64,000 bases of DNA from Flavobacterium gawalongense (GTDB lineage Bacteria > Bacteroidota > Bacteroidia > Flavobacteriales > Flavobacteriaceae), in contig NZ_VJZP01000006.1 of the NCBI RefSeq assembly GCF_007097265.1, positions 91,981-155,980 of the forward strand. The letters run 5' to 3'. Both the position numbers and the translations under genes were made by a program. Position 1 is the first letter of the stretch; every line of letters starts with the position of its first letter. Positions 36,877 to 45,470 of the stretch are shown here, piece by piece. Under the pieces are notes generated by a model. That model ran no database searches, was not told the origin of the DNA, and saw nothing but the letters and a program-made list of their open reading frames with translations.

Positions 36877-36927
36877 CTTATATTTCATTTGAACATAAAA
36901 ATGTTCAATACACTTTTGTATCTAAAT

Positions 36928-37746
36928 TTAAAACTGATTTATAGTTTTTCTTATGGCAACTAATTTGGTCATTAAACCTTCAAAATAGTCTAAATGAAGC
37001 ATATTAGCTCCATCACTTTTCGCATTAGCGGGATCAAAATGAGTTTCGATAAAAATTCCATCTACACCTACAGCAATTCCAGCTTTGGCAATAGTTTCGA
37101 TCATATCAGGTCTTCCGCCAGTTACTCCAGCCGTTTGGTTGGGTTGTTGCAGCGAATGCGTAACATCAAGAACGGTAGTCGCATAGTGTTGCATCGTAGG
37201 AATTCCTCTAAAATCCACAATCATGTCTTGGTAGCCAAACATCGTTCCACGATCCGTAACCATTACGTTTTGATTGTTGCAATCCAGTACTTTTTGTACG
37301 GCATGTTTCATACTTTCCGGACTCATAAATTGTCCTTTTTTCAAGTTTACGACTTTTCCAGTATTGGCAGCAGCCACAACTAAATCAGTTTGACGAACCA
37401 AAAAAGCGGGAATTTGAAGCACATCTACATATTGAGCAGCCATTTCCGCATCTTCATTGGTATGAATGTCAGTTACTGTAGGAACTCCAAAAGTTTCAGA
37501 TACTTTTCTAAGGATTTTCAATGCTTTTTCATCTCCAATTCCAGAAAAACTGTCAATTCTAGAGCGATTAGCTTTCTTAAAAGAACCTTTAAATACAAAT
37601 GGAATCTCCAGTTTATCTGTGATTCCAACTAGTTTTTCGGCAATGCGCATTGCCATTTCTTCCCCTTCAATGGCACAAGGACCAGCAAGTAGGAAGAAGT
37701 TACCACTTTCAGTATGTTTGATTTGTGGAATATGTTGTATGTTCAT
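36928..37746 (-). CDS. kdsA: 3-deoxy-8-phosphooctulonate synthase
   Basis: Condenses phosphoenolpyruvate with arabinose 5-phosphate to make KDO 8-phosphate for lipopolysaccharide. 272 residues; FFLLAGPCAIEGEEMAMRIA at the N-terminus, FKGSFKKANRSRIDSFSGIG, LQIPAFLVRQTDL, VTDRGTMFGYQDMIVDFRG, DVTHSLQQP and FIETHFDPANAKSDGANML are all diagnostic. Single gene with own promoter and terminator. Confidence 0.97.
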   Translation of the reverse strand: MNIQHIPQIKHTESGNFFLLAGPCAIEGEEMAMRIAEKLVGITDKLEIPFVFKGSFKKANRSRIDSFSGIGDEKALKILRKVSETFGVPTVTDIHTNEDAEMAAQYVDVLQIPAFLVRQTDLVVAAANTGKVVNLKKGQFMSPESMKHAVQKVLDCNNQNVMVTDRGTMFGYQDMIVDFRGIPTMQHYATTVLDVTHSLQQPNQTAGVTGGRPDMIETIAKAGIAVGVDGIFIETHFDPANAKSDGANMLHLDYFEGLMTKLVAIRKTINQF

Positions 37747-37768
37747 AAATATTTTTTTTTTGAAAGTG

Positions 37769-37776
37769 CAAAGGTA
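37769..37776 (-). promoter_or_regulatory. -7 element of kdsA
   Basis: Minus-strand TACCTTTG, 22 nt before the start codon, giving a short leader. Confidence 0.55.
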
Positions 37777-37802
37777 ATTAGAAATTATGATTTAGTATTT
37801 TT

Positions 37803-37982
37803 TTGAAGCTAATTCCTGCTATCCGTTACAAATAAAATTCACTGAACTCTAATAAAAATAAAACTTTGTGAAGTAATCTTTTCCTTTTTGGCAGCAAAAA
37901 AGAAAAAGATTTTCACTTCAAATGAAATTCACTGAACACCAATTAAAATAAATGCAGGGTGAAGTAATCAGGGCTAGGGAAG
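37803..37982. repeat. Intergenic repeat element, copy 1 (nested units)
   Basis: Starts near GCTAATTCCTGCTATCCG and ends at AATCAGGGCTAGGGA. It carries a central hairpin-like stretch (AATCTTTTCCTTTTT against AAAAAGATTTTC) and, on each side, a unit starting ATTCACTGAAC and ending GTGAAGTAATC, about 45 nt each. A second copy with the same design lies at 55975-56155. Ends match a repeat I know from flavobacterial intergenic regions (CTATTTCCTGC ... CAGGGCTAGG); the doubled inner unit looks inserted. Confidence 0.7.
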
Positions 37983-37998
37983 TCGTTTGTGTATTTAA

Positions 37999-38448
37999 TT
38001 ATTTTTTTAAAGTAAGACCAACGGGTACCATTAAAATTCCTTTTTCGTAAATATTCAAATAGAGTTTTACAGGTTTTTTTTGACCTTCCCATTTTAGTTC
38101 ATACACATCCAGAAAACCTGCACCCAAATCAGTATTTTTTGTTGGAAACGGACAGCAGCTTTCTAATTTTGTATAGGTGATTTTCCCACCTTTAGGTCCA
38201 GCCAATGCATTCAAAAAACGTTCTTGATTAATCGTCTCGTTTGCTGTGTTTCCATAAAATAGGTTGATGGGATAGTCCTGGTCATAACCATATTTTTTGT
38301 CTTTACTATATTCCGTTATTAAAAAAGTATTTTGATCTGTAACTCTGAGATTAGGCGCATTGCTATCCACATTTTTCAAAGTAGATTTGGTACTTATGCA
38401 AGAAACACAAACGAGTAGCAAAGCGATAAAAAGTAGTGACTTTTTCAT
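37999..38448 (-). CDS. Hypothetical lipoprotein
   Basis: 149 residues. Signal peptide and lipobox LLLVCVSCIST place it in a membrane, probably facing the periplasm. The rest (FLITEYSKDKKYGYDQDYPI, NLFYG, ESCCPFPTKN, GFLDVYELKWEGQKKPVKLY) is a small mixed alpha/beta domain with a Cys-Cys pair; family not recognised. Similar short lipoproteins are common in flavobacteria. No operon partner: the upstream gene is divergent. Confidence 0.75.
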   Translation of the reverse strand: MKKSLLFIALLLVCVSCISTKSTLKNVDSNAPNLRVTDQNTFLITEYSKDKKYGYDQDYPINLFYGNTANETINQERFLNALAGPKGGKITYTKLESCCPFPTKNTDLGAGFLDVYELKWEGQKKPVKLYLNIYEKGILMVPVGLTLKK

Positions 38449-38675
38449 TTTTTCATATTTTTTTAAACTTCCTTAAACTTTGAACTAAGAATTATTTTGA
38501 TTATTTTTTTCTTAATTTTGGAATACTATTTTATGCAATATAATAGTGTAACCTAATTTAAAAAATACAAATATAATCAGAACTTTAAACGGTTTCTTAC
38601 TTTGAACAACAATTGTGCCTCAATTGTACTTTTTTTAAAAAACAGAATCCTTATTTTTACAAAAAAAGAAATAAT

Positions 38676-39233
38676 ATGAATTTAATTTATCAAACATGGT
38701 CTTGGTATGTTTCCGGATTTTTGATAGGCATGATTATGCTATGTCTTATCTATTTTGGAAAGACTTTCGGCATGTCTTCTAATCTACGCTCACTATGTTC
38801 TATGGCTGGTTTGGGTAAACGAGTGGAATTTTTTGATTTTGATTGGAAAGCACAACGTTGGAATTTAGCAGTTGTATTGGGAGCTATGTTGGGTGGTTTT
38901 GTTGCAGTTCATTTTATGGGTGATGCTTCAAATGTTGCTGTAAACCCAAAAACTATTGCACAGTTAGCGCAATTGGGAATTGATGCTCCAAACGGAAAAT
39001 TAATGCCAGATGCACTTTTCGGTACACAAATTTGGCAATCTCCCAAAAGCATTTTTATCCTTATTATAGGAGGGGGTTTAATAGGTTTTGGTTCTCGTTA
39101 TGCCGGAGGATGTACTTCAGGACATGCCATATCAGGCTTAAGTAATTTGCAACTTCCATCCTTAAAAGCCGTTATAGGATTTTTTGTTGGCGGATTGATT
39201 ATGGCTCATTTTTTATTACCATTAATTTTTTAG
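38676..39233 (+). CDS. YeeE/YedE-family membrane protein (sulfur-compound transport type)
   Basis: 185 residues from ATG 38676; the frame is open from 38613 but the upstream part lacks membrane-protein character. Four or five hydrophobic helices with the family's G-x-x-x-G-x-Y/A-x-G-C pattern in FGSRYAGGCTSGHAISGLSN; the conserved Cys is thought to handle thiosulfate or persulfide sulfur. It pairs with a second, shorter YeeE/YedE protein 3 nt downstream, as in many Bacteroidota where two half-size subunits replace one long transporter. No sulfurtransferase adjoins. Confidence 0.85.
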   Translation: MNLIYQTWSWYVSGFLIGMIMLCLIYFGKTFGMSSNLRSLCSMAGLGKRVEFFDFDWKAQRWNLAVVLGAMLGGFVAVHFMGDASNVAVNPKTIAQLAQLGIDAPNGKLMPDALFGTQIWQSPKSIFILIIGGGLIGFGSRYAGGCTSGHAISGLSNLQLPSLKAVIGFFVGGLIMAHFLLPLIF

Positions 39234-39236
39234 AAT

Positions 39237-39650
39237 ATGAACGTATTAAAATATTTATTTGTCGGATTTGTTTTTGGAATTGTACTTACAAAATCAGAAG
39301 CGGTTTCATGGTACCGCATTTATGAAATGTTTCAATTTCAGTCATTTCACATGTATGGAATTATTGCTGTGGCTATTTTGACAGGAATTATTGGCATTCA
39401 AATCATAAAAAGAAATAACTTGAAAGATATAAAAGGACAACCAATAGAAATTATTGATAAAGAAGTAGGTTCTTCCCGCTATTGGATTGGCGGATTATTT
39501 TTTGGATTAGGTTGGGCTCTTGTAGGTTCTTGCCCAGGCCCGATATTTATTTTGCTGGGTGCTGGTTTCTGGAGTGTGCTCTTAGTGCTTTTGGGAGCTT
39601 TGTTAGGTACCTTTATTTATGGATTATTGAAAGATAAATTGCCTCATTAA
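39237..39650 (+). CDS. Second YeeE/YedE-type (DUF6691) membrane protein
   Basis: 137 residues, about four membrane helices. The conserved motif GLGWALVGSCPGPIFILLGA contains the Cys that corresponds to that in the upstream subunit. The 3-nt gap implies translational coupling, and the pair probably forms one sulfur-compound channel. A terminator follows. Confidence 0.85.
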   Translation: MNVLKYLFVGFVFGIVLTKSEAVSWYRIYEMFQFQSFHMYGIIAVAILTGIIGIQIIKRNNLKDIKGQPIEIIDKEVGSSRYWIGGLFFGLGWALVGSCPGPIFILLGAGFWSVLLVLLGALLGTFIYGLLKDKLPH

Positions 39651-39671
39651 TCCCACTTTAATTAAAATTTT

Positions 39672-39709
39672 AAATAGCATTTTCTAAAATAAGTGAATGC
39701 TATTTTTTT
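39672..39709 (+). terminator. Terminator after the YeeE/YedE pair
   Basis: AAATAGCATT, 14-nt loop, AATGCTATTTTTTT. Its T-tract overlaps the last codons of the convergent lysoplasmalogenase gene. Confidence 0.8.
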
Positions 39710-40371
39710 CTGTTTAATTTCAAAATACCAACTACAATCAAGTATTGTGCTATTAAGTATGTTGCCATTATAAGAAAAGAACTAAAGGGAATGGGTTCAT
39801 AAAATTTATTGAAAGCCAGAATACTATCCGAACTTACAAAAATAACAGCACCCAGTAATATATAAGCCCCAGCAGGTTTACTCCATTTTAAATACCCTTT
39901 AAATGCAAATAAAAGCATTGTAGACAGAACGATAGCATAAACCAAAACCGGCACTTTTAAATCGCCTAAAGTGGGTAATAATAGTAAAAACATTACTACT
40001 AAATATACAATAATAGCTGTGATGCCTACCCAGAAAACGGCATTGTTTCTGGACGAATTTATCCTTAATTGTTTGCTGAACAAAATGATATAAGCAATGT
40101 GCGAAATCAGGAATACTACTAATCCAAGTATAAAATATATTTCTGCTTGGTCAGCGAACATTAAAATTACATCTCCCATCCAAGAAAAAGTTAAGGCTAT
40201 TGAAAGAAATCTTTTTGATGGAAAGTCTCCACAGAAATAAACTGCCGATATAAGAAAAGGAATCAAAAAGGGTTTTAAAAACCAGGCAATATCTTCTTTT
40301 CCTAAAATAATTAATAAAAGATAAAGAAAACTAATTCCTATATAGGCTTTGAATGATAAGGTACTTCTCAT
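39700..40371 (-). CDS. YhhN/TMEM86-family lysoplasmalogenase
   Basis: 223 residues, about eight membrane helices. Family marks include WFLKPFLIPFLISAVYF, LSIALTFSWMGDVILMF with the conserved Asp, and the late GAVIFVSSDSILAFNKF with Ser-Asp. Characterised members (human TMEM86B, bacterial YhhN) hydrolyse the vinyl-ether bond of lysoplasmalogens. It sits 15 nt downstream of a membrane hydroxylase resembling alkylglycerol monooxygenase, so both may act on ether lipids. The function follows the family and has not been shown here. Confidence 0.85.
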   Translation of the reverse strand: MRSTLSFKAYIGISFLYLLLIILGKEDIAWFLKPFLIPFLISAVYFCGDFPSKRFLSIALTFSWMGDVILMFADQAEIYFILGLVVFLISHIAYIILFSKQLRINSSRNNAVFWVGITAIIVYLVVMFLLLLPTLGDLKVPVLVYAIVLSTMLLFAFKGYLKWSKPAGAYILLGAVIFVSSDSILAFNKFYEPIPFSSFLIMATYLIAQYLIVVGILKLNRKK

Positions 40372-40386
40372 GAATTATTTTTAAGA

Positions 40387-41652
40387 TTATGCTAACGCCA
40401 CTTTTTCCTTTTCAAAATTTACGCTTACAAAATAGATTGTGGCTATTAATGATAACGTAAGATATCCAATAATGATATAATTTGCTAAAGGGAAAAGTTG
40501 ATTCATTGAAAACCAGTCACCCAAATATGCAATTATAGCTATCCCAAATGCAAATCGGAGGATTTCCCAAAGTATTGAGATTTTTCGGGCATCCATTAGT
40601 TCGGTGTAACTATACACAGTGACAAAAATAAAAGCACCATATATAAATACGTTGGGTAAACCTATTATGGCAATAGAATTGTATAAATAGCTAATGAACA
40701 ATAAAGTGATTATCGCTTGAACCATGGACCAAATCATGAGTTTTTTGGAGTGTTGGGTGCCATATTTTTCAAAATCATAAACATTCTTAATCTTGTGTAC
40801 AGGATATTTTTCTTCAAAATTTTCTGGACGCCATCCCGTTGGTTTAAACCAAATGGCAAATTTGTCTTTCCAATTTTCGGCGCGCCAAGCATCCGTTATC
40901 ATTAACCAAAGATGTTGAAAATTAATACGGATTGGATTCCAGGTTTGTGCGGGTCTTGTGATTCCAAAAACTGGCGGAACAGTTTCTAACTCTTCCTGAA
41001 ATGTTCCAAATAACTTATCCCAAATTATAAATATTTGGGAATGGTTTTTATCCATATATTCTGGATTGATAGCATGATGCACCCGATGATGGGAGGGTGA
41101 AACAAGAATATTTTCCAGAAACCCAATTTTTTTAATGTGTTTGGTATGATACCAAAATTGAAGAAATAAATGAATGGGAAGTGTAACCGCAATCACTTTT
41201 GAAGGAACTCCGAAAAGAGCCGCAGGAATAAGCAGAAAAGTAAATAAATTTACAAAACTGGATATGGGTTGGCGTAAAGCACAAGCTAAGTTAAACTCTT
41301 CGCTACTGTGATGAATAGCATGTTTATTCCATAAAAAATTGATTTGATGCGAGAAACGATGGCTCCAATAGCCATAAAAATCGATAGCTATAAAACCGAT
41401 GAGGTAAGCAAGGGTAGTAGCCTCTAAATGGAAAAGTGCTATTTTAGAAACAATCCAATCATAAGAAATGAGTGTGATGCTAAGTCCTAAAACATCTTTT
41501 ACGGAATTGACCATTCCTGAACTTACGCTCGAAACAGAATCCATATTAGGAGAAGTGTTTTCTCCTTTATAATGGCCATATGTTTTTTCTATTATGATTA
41601 ATATCAAAAAAACGGGCATTACAAAAACTAAAATTTTACCGTATTCTTCCAT
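40387..41652 (-). CDS. Sterol desaturase/fatty acid hydroxylase-family membrane protein (alkylglycerol monooxygenase-like)
   Basis: 421 residues, several membrane helices. Di-iron histidine motifs: YWSHRFSHQINFLWNKHAIHH after residue 94, SEEFNLACALRQP, and SPSHHRVHHAINPEYMDKNH, then DKLFGTFQEE. The extra C-terminal membrane half (residues ~300-410) is found in the AGMO (TMEM195) branch, which cleaves the ether bond of alkylglycerols. The tetrahydrobiopterin cofactor of AGMO is not accounted for in this window. First gene of a two-gene unit with the lysoplasmalogenase. Confidence 0.85.
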   Translation of the reverse strand: MEEYGKILVFVMPVFLILIIIEKTYGHYKGENTSPNMDSVSSVSSGMVNSVKDVLGLSITLISYDWIVSKIALFHLEATTLAYLIGFIAIDFYGYWSHRFSHQINFLWNKHAIHHSSEEFNLACALRQPISSFVNLFTFLLIPAALFGVPSKVIAVTLPIHLFLQFWYHTKHIKKIGFLENILVSPSHHRVHHAINPEYMDKNHSQIFIIWDKLFGTFQEELETVPPVFGITRPAQTWNPIRINFQHLWLMITDAWRAENWKDKFAIWFKPTGWRPENFEEKYPVHKIKNVYDFEKYGTQHSKKLMIWSMVQAIITLLFISYLYNSIAIIGLPNVFIYGAFIFVTVYSYTELMDARKISILWEILRFAFGIAIIAYLGDWFSMNQLFPLANYIIIGYLTLSLIATIYFVSVNFEKEKVALA

Positions 41653-41671
41653 AAAAGCCTAATTTATTGTT

Positions 41672-41679
41672 CAAATATA
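41672..41679 (-). promoter_or_regulatory. -7 element of the hydroxylase-lysoplasmalogenase operon
   Basis: Minus-strand TATATTTG, 20 nt before the hydroxylase start. Confidence 0.5.
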
Positions 41680-41747
41680 TAATAAAAGTATATATTTTTT
41701 GAATTATTTACAATAATTCTATAATAGACTATGTGATTTAAATACGG

Positions 41748-42023
41748 CTATATAATTTCAGCAGTTAATCCAGCTTCTAATAGTTGGGTACACTGAGGTT
41801 TTAGTTTGTTGTAAGGACCTGTTTTTACCGTACATTTTCCGTTGTAATGAACAATCAACGAACATTGTTCCGCTTGTTCTGCAGTGTGATTACAAACACG
41901 TATTAAAGTTTCTATAACATGATCAAAAGTGTTTACATCATCATTATAGACAATAATTTCGTTATTTATTGATATAATTTCTTTTACACTGACTCTTTCT
42001 CTTACTTTTTCTTTAGTACTCAT
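41748..42023 (-). CDS. clpS: ClpS adaptor of the Clp protease
   Basis: 91 residues. Delivers N-end-rule substrates to ClpAP/ClpCP. The ClpS core is clear: IVYNDDVNTFDHVIETLIRV, then AEQAEQCSLIVHYNGKCTVKTG. The Asn-Asp pair and following Thr form the N-degron pocket. It lies 47 nt downstream of prmA, probably co-transcribed. Confidence 0.92.
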   Translation of the reverse strand: MSTKEKVRERVSVKEIISINNEIIVYNDDVNTFDHVIETLIRVCNHTAEQAEQCSLIVHYNGKCTVKTGPYNKLKPQCTQLLEAGLTAEII

Positions 42024-42070
42024 TTTGTAGGTTTTTTGTACTCGTTTTATTAATAAAAAAAAATATTAAA

Positions 42071-42931
42071 CTAATTTACGTATTTTAAAGAAACCCAATT
42101 ATTTTTTTGGAACTTTTTAACATAAGTTAACCCTTTCTCAGTACAAGAAGCGTCAATAAATGGGATGTCTTCTTCATAGAAACCGCTTAAAAGTAAGGTT
42201 CCTTTTGGATTCAAACAATCCACATAACTTTGCATATCGTTCAACAAAATATTTCTATTGATGTTAGCAATTATCAAATCATATTTTTTGTCTTTCAACA
42301 ATGCGGCATCTCCTTCATAAACTGAAATATGTCCACAATTATTGCGTTCGGCATTTTCGATAGAATTCAAATAACACCAGTTGTCAATATCAATGGCATC
42401 AATAGGCTGAGCACCTTTCATTTCAGCAAGAATAGCTAAAATTGCGGTTCCGCAACCCATGTCAAGTGTTTTTAATCCAGTAACATCTATTTCCAATAAA
42501 TGTTGAATCATCATGTGAGTGGTTTCGTGATGACCTGTTCCAAAACTCATTTTTGGTTCAATTACAATATCAAATTCGGCATCAGTTTTTGGATGAAAAG
42601 GCGCACGTACATGACAGTTTCCATCTACATCAATCGGTTCAAAATTCTTTTCCCATTCCTCATTCCAGTTGACTTGCTCGATTTCTTCAAAAGTGTAGTC
42701 AATTTTGAATTCCTCCGATTGTAAAATGTGAATGTCATTAAGAATCATTTCATCCCATAAATCTTTTTGCACAAAAGCAGAAATACCAGTTTCGGTTTCA
42801 GTAAAACTTTCAAATGCTTTTTCTCCTAATTGGGCAATTAATATTTCCGAACCTAATTGCTTCGCCTGTTCGCTATCGCTCGAGTCTTTTGGTTCTATGG
42901 TAAAATGATATCCGATATAAATGTTTGACAT
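42071..42931 (-). CDS. prmA: Ribosomal protein L11 methyltransferase
   Basis: 286 residues. Substrate-binding N-domain (about 1-125) and SAM-dependent C-domain: MSFGTGHHETTHMMIQHLLE, LKTLDMGCGTAILAILAEMK, ANINRNILL, LLLSGFYEEDI. Trimethylates L11 in the ribosome. Its -7 box is only 11 nt upstream of the ATG, so the mRNA is nearly leaderless. clpS follows in the same orientation. Confidence 0.93.
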   Translation of the reverse strand: MSNIYIGYHFTIEPKDSSDSEQAKQLGSEILIAQLGEKAFESFTETETGISAFVQKDLWDEMILNDIHILQSEEFKIDYTFEEIEQVNWNEEWEKNFEPIDVDGNCHVRAPFHPKTDAEFDIVIEPKMSFGTGHHETTHMMIQHLLEIDVTGLKTLDMGCGTAILAILAEMKGAQPIDAIDIDNWCYLNSIENAERNNCGHISVYEGDAALLKDKKYDLIIANINRNILLNDMQSYVDCLNPKGTLLLSGFYEEDIPFIDASCTEKGLTYVKKFQKNNWVSLKYVN

Positions 42932-42942
42932 GTTTTTTTTTG

Positions 42943-42950
42943 CAAAGGTA
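42943..42950 (-). promoter_or_regulatory. -7 element of prmA, very short leader
   Basis: Minus-strand TACCTTTG. With the usual 5-7 nt to the start of transcription the leader would be about 5 nt, too short for normal ribosome binding-site contacts. Confidence 0.55.
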
Positions 42951-43051
42951 AGTAAATATTCAAGGAAATTTTAAACTAGGCATTATAAACCGTAAGGTTT
43001 GACGCAATGAAATATTATAAATGGTATGTGAAAAAGACGCTGTTTAATTTT

Positions 43052-43852
43052 TTATATAAAATCGTTGATCACAATTTTAAGGTCATGAATTGGTTTTAAT
43101 GAAATCTCTGTTCCACTCTCACCATTTTGGGAATAATCGAATGGATTATCAAGGTCTTTGATTAACATAAACATATAAGAAATTAAAAACGTTACTACTA
43201 ATGTAAAAAATAGCGAAGCATAAAAGGGCTCGATTTTTATAATTAGAAGACAGCATCCAATTAAAAAACCCATTGCTTCCAGAATTGCATAAGCTGAACC
43301 AATAAAATCAGTGTCTCTGATGGTATCGATTCTCAATATCATTTTTCGAAGACTATTTTGCTCATTTTTCATTTTAATGATATACCCCGCTTGAATTCCT
43401 TCTTTATCAAGCTCAATAAAAAAATGATTCATATCGCTTATTTTTTTTAATATTGATTCGGTTTTTTCATTTTTGTAAAACCAATCAACAAGGGAACTGT
43501 AAAAGGATTTTTGGAATTCTATAAATTCGAGAGCTGTTGGAGTATTTTTGCTTTTATAAATAGTGTAAGTGTCATCAAATAATGATTTCATGGATGCCGA
43601 AAGTTCACTGGGCAATTTTTCACTCTCCTTATAATCGGATAGTACACCACTAATTAAAAATCCTATAAGGAATATGGTACCAGCCACTAAACTTGTAAAA
43701 AGTGCATTTAATTCAATTACTTCTAATCCATAATTATGGGAAATAATTTTTAATGTTGCTATTAAAATGATTAAAGGGATTATTCGGATTGCAATGGACC
43801 ATTTTTGCCAAATTTTTCTTCCTGATTTTTTAATTAAACCTTCTGATTTCAT
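43052..43852 (-). CDS. Membrane protein of unknown function, bestrophin/DUF4239-like topology
   Basis: 266 residues. Two N-terminal helices (IIPLIILIATLKIISHNYGL region; FTSLVAGTIFLIGFLISGVL), a cytoplasmic helical middle of about 110 residues, two C-terminal helices (AILEAMGFLIGCCLLIIKI; FYASLFFTLVVTFLISYMFM) and IKDLDNPFDYSQNGE just after. The last motif and topology resemble bestrophin-like/DUF4239 proteins, but I am not certain. Flanked by spacers of 120 and 293 nt, so probably monocistronic. Confidence 0.7.
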   Translation of the reverse strand: MKSEGLIKKSGRKIWQKWSIAIRIIPLIILIATLKIISHNYGLEVIELNALFTSLVAGTIFLIGFLISGVLSDYKESEKLPSELSASMKSLFDDTYTIYKSKNTPTALEFIEFQKSFYSSLVDWFYKNEKTESILKKISDMNHFFIELDKEGIQAGYIIKMKNEQNSLRKMILRIDTIRDTDFIGSAYAILEAMGFLIGCCLLIIKIEPFYASLFFTLVVTFLISYMFMLIKDLDNPFDYSQNGESGTEISLKPIHDLKIVINDFI

Positions 43853-44083
43853 GGGTTTTTGTATTGTGTTTTTTTGAATTATTTATTTGTAACTATTCTA
43901 GAACTAAATAGAAACCATTTTGTTGTTACCAAGTCAAAAATACACCAGGTTTTAAGCCATTTGATAGTATAAGCAATTGTTATTAATTTCCTTCCTGCCT
44001 TTATATCTTTGTGTCAATTTATGATTATTTACCTTAGTTGCTAAAGTAAGATATGAATAGTTTTGTTTATTTCTAAGTTAGAT

Positions 44084-44119
44084 AAAAAAAATCCCCAATT
44101 ACATTTGTAATTGAGGATT
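44084..44119 (-). terminator. Terminator of tpiA
   Basis: Minus strand AATCCTCAATTAC, AAAT loop, GTAATTGGGGATT with one G-U pair, then T7, about 30 nt after the stop. Confidence 0.9.
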
Positions 44120-44145
44120 CTATTTACAAAGTTTAATCTAAATTA

Positions 44146-44898
44146 TTAAATAGCATTTACAATTGCTACAAAATCATCTGCTTTTAGTGCAGCTCCACCA
44201 ATAAGACCACCGTCTACATCCGGTTTAGAGAAAATTTCTTTTGCATTTTCTGGTTTTACACTTCCTCCGTAAAGAATTGAAACATCTTCTGCGATATCGC
44301 TTCCAAAAGCTTTACGAACCGTTTCTCTGATGAATTCGTGCATTTCTTGTGCTTGTTCCGGAGAAGCTGTTTCTCCAGTTCCAATTGCCCAAACTGGCTC
44401 ATATGCTAAAACAACATTTGCCCAGTCTTTAGCTTCAATATGAAACAAACCATCTCGCAATTGATTTTCAACTACATTAAAATGATTTTTAGATTGACGG
44501 TCTTTTAATTCTTCACCAAAACAGAAAATAACAGTCATGTCATGTTCTAAAGCGGTATTTACTTTACTAGCAATTAAAGCATCTGTTTCATTGAAAATTG
44601 CTCTACGCTCTGAATGTCCAAGAATTACGATATTGACACCTACACTTTTAAGCATATCAGCTGAAATTTCACCTGTAAAAGCACCACTTTCTGCCTGATG
44701 TACATTTTGTGCGGCTACATCAATATTGGTAAACTCTAAATGATCTACAGCAGAAGCCAAGTTAACAAAAGTTGGAGCGACAATCACTTGTGCCTTAGTC
44801 TCTGTTGGGATTTTTGCAATTAATTCGTTCAATAAATCTTCCGTTTGTTCTGCGTTTTTATGCATTTTCCAGTTTCCTGCTACGATCTTCTTTCTCAT
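44146..44898 (-). CDS. tpiA: Triosephosphate isomerase
   Basis: 250 residues. Glycolytic interconversion of glyceraldehyde 3-phosphate and dihydroxyacetone phosphate. Substrate loop GNWKMHKN with Lys, electrophile His in ILGHSERR, catalytic Glu in LAYEPVWAIGTGE and phosphate loop SILYGGSVKPENA. The TlpA-like gene upstream in the same orientation is 52 nt away, so the two could be co-transcribed. Confidence 0.98.
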   Translation of the reverse strand: MRKKIVAGNWKMHKNAEQTEDLLNELIAKIPTETKAQVIVAPTFVNLASAVDHLEFTNIDVAAQNVHQAESGAFTGEISADMLKSVGVNIVILGHSERRAIFNETDALIASKVNTALEHDMTVIFCFGEELKDRQSKNHFNVVENQLRDGLFHIEAKDWANVVLAYEPVWAIGTGETASPEQAQEMHEFIRETVRKAFGSDIAEDVSILYGGSVKPENAKEIFSKPDVDGGLIGGAALKADDFVAIVNAI

Positions 44899-44950
44899 TT
44901 TTCTTGTTTTTATTTTAGTTAGATAGTTTGTTTTGAAATTAATAGTGCTA

Positions 44951-45445
44951 TTATTTCAATTTTTTTAAAGTTTCATTTATTAAGTCAAAATCAGTTTCTA
45001 TCGCACGATATAAAACAATTTTGCCGGTTTTGTCTATAATTATATATCTTGGAATCCAATCCAGGTCAATCGCTTTTGCAAAAACACCTTTCATCTGGTC
45101 ATTTGCCATGAAGTGTTCTCCTTTCATTTCGTGTTTTTCAATACCGATTTTCCATTTATCGGCTGTTTTATCCATAGAAATAAATACATAAGCCACATCT
45201 GGATTATTAGCCTGTAATTCTTTGATTTTCGGCATCGCTTTTACACAATCGCCACACCAAGAGGCCCAAACTTCTATCACTAGAGTTTTGCCTTTATATT
45301 TTTTTAAAATATTCTTAAAAGCAACTTGGCTTCCATCAGCTGATAACAATGTTTCTGATAATGCTTCTTTTGAAAATGCCGTTTTTTGAGCATTAGTGCA
45401 AGAAAAGGTAATGAAAGCAATGAATAAAGCGAATATTTTTTTCAT
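44951..45445 (-). CDS. TlpA-like thiol-disulfide oxidoreductase, lipoprotein or exported
   Basis: 164 residues. Signal sequence with possible lipobox (FIAFITFSCTNAQ), then a thioredoxin fold with active site WASWCGDCVKAMP (CGDC), YVFISMDKTADKWK and cis-Pro in DWIPRYIIIDKTGKI. Acts outside the cytoplasm as a thiol reductase or in maturation; the exact partner is unknown. Confidence 0.88.
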   Translation of the reverse strand: MKKIFALFIAFITFSCTNAQKTAFSKEALSETLLSADGSQVAFKNILKKYKGKTLVIEVWASWCGDCVKAMPKIKELQANNPDVAYVFISMDKTADKWKIGIEKHEMKGEHFMANDQMKGVFAKAIDLDWIPRYIIIDKTGKIVLYRAIETDFDLINETLKKLK

Positions 45446-45462
45446 CTTTTAAAATTTTGGAA

Positions 45463-45470
45463 CAAAGTTA
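45463..45470 (-). promoter_or_regulatory. -7 element of the TlpA-like gene
   Basis: Minus-strand TAACTTTG, 17 nt before the ATG. Confidence 0.5.

Noticed and set aside
36994..37777. Plus-strand frames opposite kdsA
   Set aside because: Shadows of the strongly conserved kdsA; translations show no family features.
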